Shown: positions 8,009 through 16,876, counted from the first letter of the stretch. The stretch: 64,000 nt of DNA from Pinibacter soli (GCF_029961145.1 NZ_JASBRG010000003.1:62001-126000), one strand, 5' to 3'. Notes: a model not told the origin generated them from the sequence alone. Numbers and translations are program-made.

Positions 8009-9004
8009 GTGGCAACAAAATTTTCCAAAGAAACTTATTTGTATTGGTACGAACTCATGAAGCTTATACGCGAGTTCGAGTTAATGGCAGAAGAGAAATA
8101 TAAAATGGAAGGCAAAATTCGTGGTTTCTTTCATGCTTATATTGGGCAGGAAGCGATTGCAGCAGGTTGTATGACCGCTACAAAACCGGAAGATGCGTTC
8201 ATTACAGGATATCGCGATCACGGTTTGGCAATTGCCAAGGGTGTAAGCGCAAAAAGTTGTATGGCCGAGTTGTATGGTAAAGCTACGGGCTGTGCGAAAG
8301 GAAAGGGTGGCAGTATGCACTTTTTTGGAAAAGACGTTAATTTCTTCGGTGGGCATGGTATCGTAGGTGCACAGATCGGAACTGGCGCCGGTATCGCTTT
8401 CGCTGAAAAATATAAAGGAACAGATCACGTTTGCTTAACTTTCTTTGGCGATGGTGCTGCGAGACAAGGTATGGTGAACGAAGTGTTCAACATGGCAATG
8501 ACCTGGAAATTGCCTGTAATTTTCATTTGTGAGAACAACCATTACGCAATGGGTACTTCTGTAGAAAGAACCTCTAACGTAGTGGATATCTATAAAATGG
8601 CTGATGCGTTTGAAATGCCTGCTGACAGTATTGACGGTATGAGCGCAGAAGCAGTTCACGAAGGCATGGCGAGAGCCGTGAAAAGAGCTCGTGAAGGCGG
8701 TGGGCCTACTTTATTGGAAATCAAGACCTACCGCTATAAGGGTCACTCTATTTCTGATCCTCAGAAATACCGCACCAAGGAAGAGGTGGAAGAGTACAAA
8801 CAGAAAGATCCGATTGAAATGGTGCTGAAAACAATTCTTGACAACAAATTTGCAACTCAGGAAGAGATCGACGAAATCAACAAACGCGTAACTGACCAGG
8901 TTACAGAAGCTGTTACATTCGCAGAAGAATCTCCGCTGCCTTCAGACGATGAGGTTTTGAAGGATGTATACGTTGATCAGAATTATCCATTTATTGTTGA
9001 CTAA
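8009..9004 (+). CDS. pdhA: Pyruvate dehydrogenase E1 component subunit alpha
   Basis: 331 residues from a GTG at 8009 giving MATKFSKETYLYWYELM, the typical Bacteroidota PdhA start; the open frame extends upstream only through repeat sequence. ThDP-binding motif: GDG at 147-149 through NN at 176-177 (FFGDGAARQGMVNEVFNMA...CENN). IGQEA, GYRDHG and KGKGGSMHFF are further E1-alpha landmarks, and YRYKGHSISDPQKYR carries the phosphorylation-loop-like region. It decarboxylates pyruvate with the beta subunit, which is not adjacent here. The next gene (47 bp away) is a TPR protein. Confidence 0.95.
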   Translation: MATKFSKETYLYWYELMKLIREFELMAEEKYKMEGKIRGFFHAYIGQEAIAAGCMTATKPEDAFITGYRDHGLAIAKGVSAKSCMAELYGKATGCAKGKGGSMHFFGKDVNFFGGHGIVGAQIGTGAGIAFAEKYKGTDHVCLTFFGDGAARQGMVNEVFNMAMTWKLPVIFICENNHYAMGTSVERTSNVVDIYKMADAFEMPADSIDGMSAEAVHEGMARAVKRAREGGGPTLLEIKTYRYKGHSISDPQKYRTKEEVEEYKQKDPIEMVLKTILDNKFATQEEIDEINKRVTDQVTEAVTFAEESPLPSDDEVLKDVYVDQNYPFIVD

Positions 9005-9050
9005 TCTCAAGCATAACTAAAAACTAAATTAAACCGTAATTAGAACTAAA

Positions 9051-9731
9051 ATGGCAGACGTTAATCAGGTTCAGCAAACCGAAGAAAGAAATGAAGTGGT
9101 TGATCGCATGACCGGTTTCTGGGATAAAAATAACAAAGCGATTGTATTTGCTTTCGCTGCTTTAATCATCGTTGTAGGTGGTTATTTTGGCTACAAGTAT
9201 CTTGTAAAAGAGCCAAGTGAGAAAAAGGCCAGTGATGCAATCTTCAGAGCGGAGAGCTATTACCGCCAGGATTCATTGACCCTTGCTCTTAATGGCGACA
9301 ATGTAAATCTTGGATTTGTAAAAGTTGCTTCTAAATTTAGCGGAACAAAAGCTGGTAACCTGGCTAATTTCTATGCAGGTGACTGCTATTTGAAATTGGG
9401 TGATTATGCTAACGCGATTAAATATTTGAAAGCGTTCTCTACAAGCTCTAAGCAATTCGAAGCAAGAGCCCTTGCTTTGCTTGGTGATGCATATGCTGAT
9501 TCCGGTAAAAAAGAAGAAGCAATCGACCAGTATAAAAAAGCAGGTACTCTGTTTGAGAAAGACGACTACAACTCTCCGGAATATCTTTTCCGCGCAGGCT
9601 TGCTTTCTGAAACAATTGGTAAAACAAAAGAAGCTATCGAGTTGTACAAAACAATTCAAACAAAATACCCTCGTAGCGAAAGAGGTATGTCTATCGATAA
9701 ATACCTTGCGAGACTGGGCGTAACAGAATAA
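9051..9731 (+). CDS. Membrane-anchored tetratricopeptide repeat protein (YfgM-like)
   Basis: 226 residues. A short charged N-terminus is followed by one transmembrane helix (about residues 27-48, AIVFAFAALIIVVGGYFGYKYL) and a soluble periplasmic domain with TPR units (GNLANFYAGDCYLKLGDYANAIKYLKAF, ALALLGDAYADSGKKEEAIDQYKKA, AGLLSETIGKTKEAIELYKTIQTKYP). The layout resembles YfgM/TPR_21 proteins that work near the Sec translocon, but that role is not shown here. It starts 47 bp after pdhA; ribH follows after a terminator-like hairpin. Confidence 0.85.
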   Translation: MADVNQVQQTEERNEVVDRMTGFWDKNNKAIVFAFAALIIVVGGYFGYKYLVKEPSEKKASDAIFRAESYYRQDSLTLALNGDNVNLGFVKVASKFSGTKAGNLANFYAGDCYLKLGDYANAIKYLKAFSTSSKQFEARALALLGDAYADSGKKEEAIDQYKKAGTLFEKDDYNSPEYLFRAGLLSETIGKTKEAIELYKTIQTKYPRSERGMSIDKYLARLGVTE

Positions 9732-9740
9732 TTATAAATT

Positions 9741-9790
9741 CAAAAGTCAAAATTCAAAAGGGTTCGCTTTTTTGACTTTTGACTTTTTTA
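9741..9790 (+). terminator. Repeat-derived hairpin terminator after the TPR gene
   Basis: AAAAGTCAAAA words are followed by the complement TTTTGACTTTT and T6. The structure has the same word-repeat style as the other intergenic repeats. Confidence 0.55.
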
Positions 9791-9804
9791 CCTTAAGTTT
9801 CGAA

Positions 9805-10305
9805 ATGGCAACAGTATCAAACAGTAGTTTACTAGAAATAAATGCAGGCATTCTTCCAAAGGATGCCTGTATTGTTATTGTGAAAACAGAATGGAACGCA
9901 GTAACAATTAACAAGCTTGAAGATGGCTGCAGAAAAGTTTTTGCAGAGCACGGTATAGAAAATGTAAAGACGATCGTGGTTCCCGGCGCTTTTGAAATTT
10001 CTTTTGGCGTAAAAGCATACTGGGAAGCAAAGAAAAACTCTTACGAACAGCCCGATGCCTTTATTGCGCTGGGTGTTGTACTGCGTGGAGATACGCCGCA
10101 TTTCGATTATGTGTGTAAAGCGGTTACAGACGGTGTGGTGAATCTGAACCTTCAGTTACCTGTGCCTGTTATTTTTGGTGTGCTGACGGTAGATAACCAG
10201 CAACAAGCTGACGAAAGAGTAGGCGGTGTGCATGGACATAAAGGCGAAGAAGCGGCAATTACGGCATTGAAGATGATCGCACTAAAGAGAAGCTTTGAGC
10301 ACTAG
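9805..10305 (+). CDS. ribH: 6,7-dimethyl-8-ribityllumazine synthase
   Basis: 166 residues from the ATG at 9805 (MATVSNSSLLEI); the frame is open 33 bp further upstream into terminator sequence. Family motifs are all present: WNAVT (30-34), VPGAFEI (59-65), GVVLRGDTPHFDYVC with the catalytic His at 99, FGVLTVDN, and the GHKGEEAA ending. It condenses 5-amino-6-ribitylamino-uracil with dihydroxybutanone phosphate, the penultimate step of riboflavin synthesis. No other rib gene is nearby and no FMN riboswitch is visible. Confidence 0.96.
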   Translation: MATVSNSSLLEINAGILPKDACIVIVKTEWNAVTINKLEDGCRKVFAEHGIENVKTIVVPGAFEISFGVKAYWEAKKNSYEQPDAFIALGVVLRGDTPHFDYVCKAVTDGVVNLNLQLPVPVIFGVLTVDNQQQADERVGGVHGHKGEEAAITALKMIALKRSFEH

Positions 10306-10315
10306 GCTATAATTG

Positions 10316-10395
10316 AAAGTTGAAAATTGAAAGTTGAAAATGAGTTTGATAGGAGTGTTAAGTCTAACAACTATCAACTAACAACAAACAACTAT
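10316..10395. repeat. TTGAAAA and AACTAACA heptad words
   Basis: 10316-10344 repeats TTGAAAG/TTGAAAA; 10361-10395 repeats CAACTATCAACTAACAAC-type words, the complement of the TTAGTTG words at 1751-1791. Confidence 0.6.
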
Positions 10396-10401
10396 TCTAA
10401 C

Positions 10402-11124
10402 ATGAACGTACAACTATTCATACCTTGTTTCGTTGATCAATTGTATCCGCAAACGGCATTCAATATGGTGAAGGTTTTGCGGAAACTTGGTTGTGAGGTT
10501 TCCTACAACGAGAATCAAACCTGCTGCGGCCAGCCGGCCTATAATGCAGGATTCCAGGATGAAGCGAAAGACGTTTGTTCTAAATTCATTAAAGACTTTT
10601 CCGGAACTGACTATATCGTTGCGCCAAGCGCTTCATGTACAGGTTTTGTGAGAAATTACTATACAAAATTGTTCGATAATTCCTCCGTTCACAATGATGT
10701 AAAGAACCTTGGGAATCGTTTGTACGAATTCTCTGAGTTTTTGGTAAAGGTCTTAGGAGTGGAAGATGTAGGCGCAACCTTTTCAGCTAAGGCAACGTAC
10801 CATGATTCCTGTGCGGGTTTGCGTGAATGCAAGATCAAACAGGAGCCACGCAAATTGCTGAAAAACGTAAAAGGACTTGAGCTCGTTGAAATGAACGATG
10901 TTGAAACCTGTTGCGGTTTCGGTGGAACATTTGCCGTGAAATTTGAACCCATCTCTGTAGCTATGGCCGACCAAAAAATTGGTAACGCATTAGCCACAGA
11001 AGCAGAATATATAATCTCCACAGATCTTTCCTGCCTCATGCATATAGGCGGACGCAGCAACTTTAAGGGCAATAAGATTAAGACAATTCATTTGGCGGAT
11101 GTGCTGGCGAGTGGATGGGAGTAA
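10402..11124 (+). CDS. LutA/LldE-like (Fe-S)-binding CCG-domain protein
   Basis: 240 residues from the ATG at 10402 (MNVQLFIPCFVDQLYPQTA). Two cysteine-rich CCG modules are visible: C9 with CCG at 41-43 (NQTCCGQPAYNAGF), and C137/C143 with CCG at 170-172 (ETCCGFGGTFAVKF). This is the LutA/LldE layout, in which the subunit works with LutB and LutC (or LldFG) to oxidise L-lactate. Neither partner is adjacent; the neighbours are ribH and a convergent DUF2520 gene. It may pair with distant lutBC or with another oxidase. Confidence 0.88.
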   Translation: MNVQLFIPCFVDQLYPQTAFNMVKVLRKLGCEVSYNENQTCCGQPAYNAGFQDEAKDVCSKFIKDFSGTDYIVAPSASCTGFVRNYYTKLFDNSSVHNDVKNLGNRLYEFSEFLVKVLGVEDVGATFSAKATYHDSCAGLRECKIKQEPRKLLKNVKGLELVEMNDVETCCGFGGTFAVKFEPISVAMADQKIGNALATEAEYIISTDLSCLMHIGGRSNFKGNKIKTIHLADVLASGWE

Positions 11125-11242
11125 TTGAAAATTGAAAGTTGAAAATTGAAAATGAACACTTGTTGCTTTGGCAAGAGACTAGCAATTCAATTCGATTACT
11201 TCACACAGCTAATTTTCCGTTTTCAACTTTCAACTTTCAACT
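11124..11242. repeat. Inverted pair of perfect TTGAAA heptamers
   Basis: The left arm (11124-11154) is four consecutive 7-mers of (A/G)TTGAAA followed by ATG. The right arm (11221-11242) is three TTTCAAC 7-mers. About 66 bp of unique sequence lies between. This is the cleanest example of the window-wide pattern and lies between convergent genes. Confidence 0.8.
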
Positions 11243-12007
11243 AGCATCAAACTGATATCTCTCCATTATCTCATCACTAAAAACCTGATACAGTTTTTTC
11301 AGCTGCGGTTCGTGTTGCAGCAGTTTAAGATGTTTTTCTATTGTTGTTACATCTCTGCGCATCGCAGGCCCTGTCTGCATTGTAGAGGGGGCGTTGGTAT
11401 TAAGTCTGCCAACTGTTTCTCGGATAAGCGGTAGTAACAATTCGAAATTAATGTCCTGATGTTTGCAATAGTCATCTGCCAACGTAAAAAGATGATTGGT
11501 GAAATTATTAACAATCACTGCACCCACATGGAGGTGCAATCTTTTATTATCATTTGCAATGGCAACTTCCTCACTGATTGTTGTTCCTAATTCAATCAAC
11601 ATACTAATGTCTGCATTGCTATTGGCATCCACAAGGAGTGGGATTTCAATATCGGCATCGCTGTTTTTCTTGAGACTTTGCAGTGGGTAGAAAACTCCGT
11701 AACGTGGGGAGATTTTTTTAAGCACTTCTTTACTTACCGAGCCAGCTGTATGCACCACCAGGTTATCGCAATGAAAATCATCGGGCAGTTCGTACAGGCC
11801 ATTGTCAGAAATAGCGATGATGTACAGATCCGCATCTTTTGAAATGTCGCTCCAATCGTAGCAGGGCACAGCTTTCAGCTCCCTGGCTAGTTGAGACGTT
11901 TTTTCGTTGCCTCTTCCATGTACCTGCACAATGGTATGTGAGGCCCGTAAAAGCTTGTGGCCTACAACTGTTGCAACATTGCCCGTTCCTATAATCGTAA
12001 TGTTCAT
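11237..12007 (-). CDS. Rossmann-like and DUF2520 domain protein
   Basis: 256 residues. N-terminal NAD(P)-binding fold: NITIIGTGNVATVVGHKLL with GTGNVA at 7-12 and a second strand ending VQVHGR. The C-terminal half (about 120-250) is helical DUF2520: LHVGAVIVNNFTNHLFTLADDYC and TGPAMRRDVTTIEKHLKLL. Proteins of this type resemble pyrroline-5-carboxylate or ketopantoate reductases in fold; the substrate is unknown. The gene is divergent from the hydrolase at 12026 with only an 18-bp gap, so the two promoters must overlap each other's coding sequence. Confidence 0.88.
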   Translation of the reverse strand: MNITIIGTGNVATVVGHKLLRASHTIVQVHGRGNEKTSQLARELKAVPCYDWSDISKDADLYIIAISDNGLYELPDDFHCDNLVVHTAGSVSKEVLKKISPRYGVFYPLQSLKKNSDADIEIPLLVDANSNADISMLIELGTTISEEVAIANDNKRLHLHVGAVIVNNFTNHLFTLADDYCKHQDINFELLLPLIRETVGRLNTNAPSTMQTGPAMRRDVTTIEKHLKLLQHEPQLKKLYQVFSDEIMERYQFDAS

Positions 12008-12025
12008 TACACTAATTTTGGGGTG

Positions 12026-12865
12026 ATGAAATTAAAACAAAAATTTGCGATCCGCTACATCAGCAGCAAGCTGAAACTTATTTCGGTTGTTTCGAAAAAA
12101 CGTGCAGCTGAAAAAGCGTTTGATTTGTTCAGCAGTCCGGTATCAAGATCGCGAAAACAATCTGCTTTGTTTGATAAGGTTGAGCGACTACCCATGCAGG
12201 TTGATAACATTCCTGTAATGGCGTACAGATGGAACAAAGGAGGGGGTAAAAAAGTTCTTGTTTTGCATGGTTTTCAAAGCGCCAGCAAAAATTTTGATCA
12301 TTTCATTCAATTGCTTATCGATAAAGGATACGAGGTATTGGCGGTCGATGCGCCTGCACACGGCGAGTCAGGCGGCGACAGAATTTTGCTGCCTTTGTAC
12401 GTAAAAACAATTGAAGCAGCCTACAACCAGTTTGGCCCAATTCAAAACTTCGTGGCACACTCTTTCGGTGGCTTGGCGATCACCCATTTCCTTGAAAAAA
12501 TTGAACACGGCGATGATTACAAAGTGGCGCTCATTGCGCCGGCGACAGAAACGTCAACTGCTATTGATCTTTTTTTCGCAATGCTGAATCTCAAAGATTC
12601 CTTTAGAAAAGAATTTGAAGAGCTTATTATTGAGAAAGGGGGCAAGCATTCTTCTGAGTATTCCATCGCAAGAGCGGTAAAAAAGATCAAAGCAAAAATA
12701 TTGTGGATACACGATGCGGATGATGATATAACGCCATACAGTGACGTTGTTCCTGTGATCAGTGCGAATCACGATCACATACAATTTATCACCACAAAGG
12801 GTTTGGGGCATCGGAAAATATATCACGATGATAAAGTAGTGAAGGCGGTGATTGATTTCTTATGA
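12026..12865 (+). CDS. Alpha/beta hydrolase
   Basis: 279 residues from the ATG at 12026. The fold is clear: VLVLHGFQSASKNFDHF (oxyanion region), VDAPAHGESGG, nucleophile elbow AHSFGG with Ser146, acid in HDADDDITP (about 230-234) and His262 in GLGHRKIYHD. No signal peptide is evident; the N-terminus is basic and amphipathic. It ends back to back with the convergent deacetylase gene: its TGA (12863-12865) touches the other stop. Substrate unknown. Confidence 0.9.
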   Translation: MKLKQKFAIRYISSKLKLISVVSKKRAAEKAFDLFSSPVSRSRKQSALFDKVERLPMQVDNIPVMAYRWNKGGGKKVLVLHGFQSASKNFDHFIQLLIDKGYEVLAVDAPAHGESGGDRILLPLYVKTIEAAYNQFGPIQNFVAHSFGGLAITHFLEKIEHGDDYKVALIAPATETSTAIDLFFAMLNLKDSFRKEFEELIIEKGGKHSSEYSIARAVKKIKAKILWIHDADDDITPYSDVVPVISANHDHIQFITTKGLGHRKIYHDDKVVKAVIDFL

Positions 12866-13768
12866 TCAGGAGAAGATATCAATTGCTGCTTTGAAAGTGT
12901 TGCAATGTGCTTCTACAATTTTTCTTACATCAGCAGAGTAGCCGCCGCCCATGGCAACCGCCACAGGAATGTTTCTTTTCTTTAGTTCTTCAAACACAAA
13001 TACATCTCTTTGACGACAGCCTTCCATTGTAACTTTTAGTTTTCCAAACTTATCGGTATCGAGAATATCAACGCCGGAGAGAAAGAAGGCAAATTGCGGC
13101 TTCTCTTTTTCAAGTAAACCGGGCAAAGTGTTTTGCAAAACAGATAGATAAGTGTTCGTGTCCGTTCCGTCCAATAATGGCACGTCGAGGTCAGATTTTT
13201 CTTTGTGAAAAGGATAGTTGTGTGCGCCGTGCATACTGAATGTGAATACTCGAGGTTCATGTTCAAATATCCTGGCAGAACCATTTCCCTGGTGCACGTC
13301 CAAATCAATAATGATGATCTTCTCCGCATTCTTTTTGTGCAACAAATAATTCGCTGCAATTGCCATATCGTTCAACAGACAAAATCCTTCACCTTTGTCT
13401 GCATACGCGTGATGCGTGCCTCCGGCTATATTCAGCGCCACACCATCTTTCATCGCATGATAACAACAATCAATTGTTCCTTGCGCAATGACGAGTTCAC
13501 GTTCTGTTAACAATGGTGATTGAGGAAATCCGATCTTTCGCTGTTCGCTTGCAGTTAGGGTTTGGTAGATCAGTTTGTTGTAATATTCTTTTGTGTGCGT
13601 TAGTAAAACCGTTTCTTTAGGGCAAATCGCTGGCGTAAAAATATTCTTCTGCGTGATCACTCCTTCATGTTTCAACTGCTCAGGAATCAATTCGTATTTC
13701 AACATCGGAAAGCGATGACCTTCGGGGAGAGGGTGAGAGTAGAGGGGAGAGTGAGCAATGTGAATCAT
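12866..13768 (-). CDS. Histone deacetylase-family (acetylpolyamine/acetoin-type) amidohydrolase
   Basis: 300 residues. Zinc-deacetylase motifs in order: GGTHHAYADKGEGFCLLND with the His pair at 119-120, IIDLDVHQGNGSA with metal ligands D157 and H159, SGVDILDTDKFG with D234, and GGGYS with the Tyr that stabilises the transition state (277). Start MIHIAHSPLYSHPLPEGHRFPM is typical. Bacterial members deacetylate small molecules (polyamines, acetoin system) or protein lysines; which one is unknown. An arginine decarboxylase lies 45 kb away, too far to infer a link. Confidence 0.93.
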   Translation of the reverse strand: MIHIAHSPLYSHPLPEGHRFPMLKYELIPEQLKHEGVITQKNIFTPAICPKETVLLTHTKEYYNKLIYQTLTASEQRKIGFPQSPLLTERELVIAQGTIDCCYHAMKDGVALNIAGGTHHAYADKGEGFCLLNDMAIAANYLLHKKNAEKIIIIDLDVHQGNGSARIFEHEPRVFTFSMHGAHNYPFHKEKSDLDVPLLDGTDTNTYLSVLQNTLPGLLEKEKPQFAFFLSGVDILDTDKFGKLKVTMEGCRQRDVFVFEELKKRNIPVAVAMGGGYSADVRKIVEAHCNTFKAAIDIFS

Positions 13769-13772
13769 GGGG

Positions 13773-13953
13773 CAATTAAGAATTAAGAATTAAGAATTCT
13801 TTGTGCGCTGCATTATGTCTTTTTTGACATTGCTTTAGGTGTAAAATTAAAGGGCAGCATTCTTGTCGAATATTGCCCTTTAAATATTATGAAAGTCGAA
13901 TTAAGTTTAGAAATCTGAACCAGGAAAAATTATTAATTCTTAATTCTTAATTG
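13773..13953. repeat. Inverted pair of TTAAGAA repeats around a terminator
   Basis: Left arm 13773-13800 repeats AATTAAG/AATTAAG words; right arm 13931-13953 repeats TTCTTAA. The core holds a TGTC hairpin (about 13811-13832) and the terminator at 13847-13883. Confidence 0.75.
13847..13883 (-). terminator. Terminator downstream of the ROK kinase
   Basis: TTAAAGGGCA / TGCCCTTTAA 10-bp stem, with an inner ATTC/GAAT pair; on minus it is followed by a T-rich tail. Confidence 0.65.
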
Positions 13954-14906
13954 TTACTTGTCCATACCAAAGCGCTCGCTCCCAAAATAGCTGCATCAGA
14001 TTCTTTCAGATGGCTCACTATGAGTTTTACTTTGTTTTGGAAGATCTTGATCAGATTGGCTTCCATGTGCTCTTGTGTCGGCCGCAGGATGAAGTCACCC
14101 GCTTTGGTAAGTCCGCCAAAGAGAATGATGGCTTCAGGGCTGGAGAACATCACTGCGTTTGCCAATGCTAAGCCAAGAATTTTACCGGTATATTCAAAAA
14201 CTTCCTTCGCAATTTTATCACCTTTGATCGCTGCATCATACACTTTTTTGGAATCCATTTCTGCCTCGGGAACAACTCTCAGAAGGCTATCTTCAGCATT
14301 TTTGTTCAGCAATTCAAGCGCAGTCAATTTCACACCCGTCGCCGAAGCATAAATCTCCAACGAACCATGTTTTCCTGTACCAGGATGAAAACGTCCATCA
14401 GGAATTACAATAGTGTGACCAAGTTCGCCAGCAAAACCATCGTGGCCATAGATCAACTGACCATTTGCCACAATACCGCTGCCAACGCCTGTTCCCAGGG
14501 TGATCATAATGAAATCTTTCATTCCTTTTGCCGCACCATACATCATTTCGCCGATCGCCGCGGCGTTGGCGTCATTGGTAAGTGTAACCGGGAGTTGAAA
14601 TTTGTTCTCCAGCAATTTTGCCAGAGGCACTATGCCTTTCCATGGCAGGTTAGGTGCATATTCAATTGTTCCTGTGTAAAAGTTGCCGTTTGGGGCGCCC
14701 ACGCCGATGCCTTTCATGCGTCCGACGCCTCCCGTTTTATTAATCAGTTCAAGAACTGCATCATACAGTTCGTCGATAAATGTTTCTACCTGTGTATGTT
14801 TCTTAGTGGAAATTTCGCTGGAAAATAACACATTGCCATTACGGTCCACGATACCAAATTTGGTACCTGTTCCGCCAATGTCAATACCAATTGCTAAAGA
14901 AGTCAT
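13947..14906 (-). CDS. ROK-family sugar kinase (probable glucokinase)
   Basis: 319 residues. Phosphate loop AIGIDIGGTGTKFGIVD; catalytic Asp in TNDANAAAIGE; second ATP loop LGTGVGSGIV; sugar-binding E/H in GFAGELGHTIV. The canonical ROK zinc motif CxCGxxGCxE is replaced by a Cys-free HPGTGKHGSLE, so zinc is probably absent. It follows the MFS sugar transporter gene on the same strand (129-bp gap with repeats) and faces away from the glycogen genes; a role in phosphorylating imported glucose for glycolysis and glycogen is likely but inferred. Confidence 0.9.
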   Translation of the reverse strand: MTSLAIGIDIGGTGTKFGIVDRNGNVLFSSEISTKKHTQVETFIDELYDAVLELINKTGGVGRMKGIGVGAPNGNFYTGTIEYAPNLPWKGIVPLAKLLENKFQLPVTLTNDANAAAIGEMMYGAAKGMKDFIMITLGTGVGSGIVANGQLIYGHDGFAGELGHTIVIPDGRFHPGTGKHGSLEIYASATGVKLTALELLNKNAEDSLLRVVPEAEMDSKKVYDAAIKGDKIAKEVFEYTGKILGLALANAVMFSSPEAIILFGGLTKAGDFILRPTQEHMEANLIKIFQNKVKLIVSHLKESDAAILGASALVWTSNN

Positions 14907-14941
14907 TGTAAAGATGGTTTATAAGTAATGCAAGATAGTAA

Positions 14942-15028
14942 AGGATGTACTATGTAGGATGTACGTTGTACGAAATTCATTTGAGTTTGGCACTCTGAAG
15001 TATTTCGTACACCGTACACCGCACATCA
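14942..15028. repeat. Inverted GTACGATG/CACCGTAC repeat pair
   Basis: Left arm repeats GGATGTAC words; right arm repeats CGTACACC words. The same family occurs at about 2365-2390 and 60271-60385. Confidence 0.65.
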
Positions 15029-15035
15029 TTACACG

Positions 15036-16487
15036 CTAATGTCCTCCTGCGCTTTCTAAAGAATCATAGTCGATGCCTTGAGCTTTGAGCAGCGATTTTG
15101 CTTTTACGGCATAGAATGCCAGGTAAATAAAGCACGCAACACATATTATATAAGAGTATTGTATGCCCAAAATAGCATCGCTGGCCAATACACCCTGCAA
15201 CAATGGTATCAAGCCGCCACCCATGATCATCATAATCAGGAAGCTTGCGCCTTCGTTGGTATGTTTTCCAAGACCTGCGATTGCCAGGGTAAAAATACAA
15301 GGCCACAAAGTGCTACAGAACAAACCAACGCTGATAAACGCAAAAGTGCTTACCATACCGTCAGCCAGCATACCAATGATAAGTGCTGTTATTGCCAAAG
15401 CTGAGTAGATCAGCAACTGACGGGCAGGATTGCCTTTGCTGAAGTAATCACCAATGATCAGCGCAACAATCACGGCTGCATAAATGTAGAATGGAACCAC
15501 ATCATGACCGGCGATTTTATTTGCAATGATGAACACAAGGAATGCCAGGTAAGGCATAATAAAGCCAAGAACTTTGGTAATGCCTTTGCTTAGGTTGAAA
15601 GCACCTACTGAACTTGTCCAACGGCCAATCATCAAGCTTGCCCAGTAAAGGGAAACGTAAGGCGCAACCTGGCTGGTATCAAGGCCAAGGTGTTTTTCAA
15701 TGAACAATGGCAGATTGGATGCTGTAGATACTTCCACACCTACATAAATGAAGATCGCGATCATGCCCAACACAAGCTGAGGATATTTGAAAACCGAGCC
15801 TCTGTCTTTGTAGAGGTGATCTTTTGGATCTTCTACGACATCATCAGATACTGTGTGTATTTTGTTTGGTACAGAAGAAAATCTAAAGATGAGGGCTGCT
15901 ACGATGAAAGCGGCGCCGAGTATGAGGTAGGGCGTTTTCACAGATTCGATGCTTGCTGTGGTATTACCGCCGGAAACACTGCCGAATATAGCAAAGCTCA
16001 CCAGCAACGGTCCGATGGTAGTACCAAAGTTATTAATACCACCAGCCATGCTCAAGCGCTGTGAACCTGTTTTCGGATCACCCATTACAATGGCGAGCGG
16101 GTTGGCTGCAGTTTGTTGCAAAGAGAATCCGAGGCCAACAATAAAAAGTCCGCCAAGTAATAAACCATAAGAGGAGGTTTGCGCCGCAGGGTAAAATAAC
16201 AAGGTACCAATCGCGGAAATGATCAGACCTAAAGAGATCCCATTTTTATAACCAATGCGGTTCAGAATATCGCCACCGCTTGCCCTGGAAACGCCAAAAT
16301 AAATAATTGAACCTACAGTGTAGGCCACATAGAAAGCAACCGAAATTAATTGAGACTGCCAGGGGGCAAGGCCGAGGGCCTTTTTAAAAACGGGAATTAG
16401 GATATCGTTGCTCGCGGCTACGAAACCCCAGAAGAAAAATACAGTGACCAGCGTTCCAAACTGGGACCACTTCGTTTGTTGACTCAT
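15036..16487 (-). CDS. FHS-family MFS sugar:proton symporter (FucP/GlcP-like)
   Basis: 483 residues with about 12 hydrophobic helices. N-terminus FGTLVTVFFFWGFVAASNDILIPVFK is the FucP/GluP signature (WGF and N in helix 1). SLQQTAANPLAIVMGDPKTGSQRLSMAGGINNFGTTIGPLL is the conserved region linking helices 4-5. A cytoplasmic loop near residues 205-230 joins the two halves. Inner-membrane import of glucose, galactose or fucose by proton symport is the family role. It heads an operon with the ROK kinase and is divergent from glgA across a 389-bp region. Confidence 0.92.
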   Translation of the reverse strand: MSQQTKWSQFGTLVTVFFFWGFVAASNDILIPVFKKALGLAPWQSQLISVAFYVAYTVGSIIYFGVSRASGGDILNRIGYKNGISLGLIISAIGTLLFYPAAQTSSYGLLLGGLFIVGLGFSLQQTAANPLAIVMGDPKTGSQRLSMAGGINNFGTTIGPLLVSFAIFGSVSGGNTTASIESVKTPYLILGAAFIVAALIFRFSSVPNKIHTVSDDVVEDPKDHLYKDRGSVFKYPQLVLGMIAIFIYVGVEVSTASNLPLFIEKHLGLDTSQVAPYVSLYWASLMIGRWTSSVGAFNLSKGITKVLGFIMPYLAFLVFIIANKIAGHDVVPFYIYAAVIVALIIGDYFSKGNPARQLLIYSALAITALIIGMLADGMVSTFAFISVGLFCSTLWPCIFTLAIAGLGKHTNEGASFLIMMIMGGGLIPLLQGVLASDAILGIQYSYIICVACFIYLAFYAVKAKSLLKAQGIDYDSLESAGGH

Positions 16488-16876
16488 ATTAGTTGTTGTT
16501 GTTAAATTGAAGGCTTAAAAATAAATGGTTTTTCACGACATTAAACTGATTTCGATAAAAAGAATAAACATTTTACTCATAAAGTAATTTTTTTTTAATG
16601 CAAATGCATTTCGAATGCAAATCCTTCTTAAATTGAACTGCCTATATCAATGTACAAACCTATACTTCCGCTGTACTTTGTGTTATGATTATTTTAGAGT
16701 AACTTTTATCAGGATAGAGGCCAAAGAACTCTTCACAAAGTTTTGGGCCGGTTTTCCATTGCACATTTGCAAGCGATAGTATGAAGTAGTTTCACCACCA
16801 AACTAGTGTCAGCTTTTTTGTGATTGTAATCACGGAACATTTTTTAGAATAAGGATTAATTTATAACGAAGAGCAT
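16488..16876. other. Divergent regulatory region between sugar MFS and glgA
   Basis: 389 bp with no gene. Holds the start regions of two divergent operons: sugar uptake/kinase and glycogen synthesis. A T-tract at 16588-16596 and two direct repeats (16597-16622) stand out as candidate regulatory features. No other structure recognised. Confidence 0.55.
16597..16622. promoter_or_regulatory. Direct repeats AATGCAAAT, 17-bp spacing
   Basis: AATGCAAAT occurs at 16597-16605 and 16614-16622, with TGCATT between, forming overlapping inverted half-sites, about 110 bp upstream of the MFS start. Possible sugar-responsive operator; not tied to a known regulator. Confidence 0.3.

Noticed and set aside
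9732-9804. FMN riboswitch before ribH
   Set aside because: The spacer is only 73 bp and is repeat-derived terminator; no RFN element.
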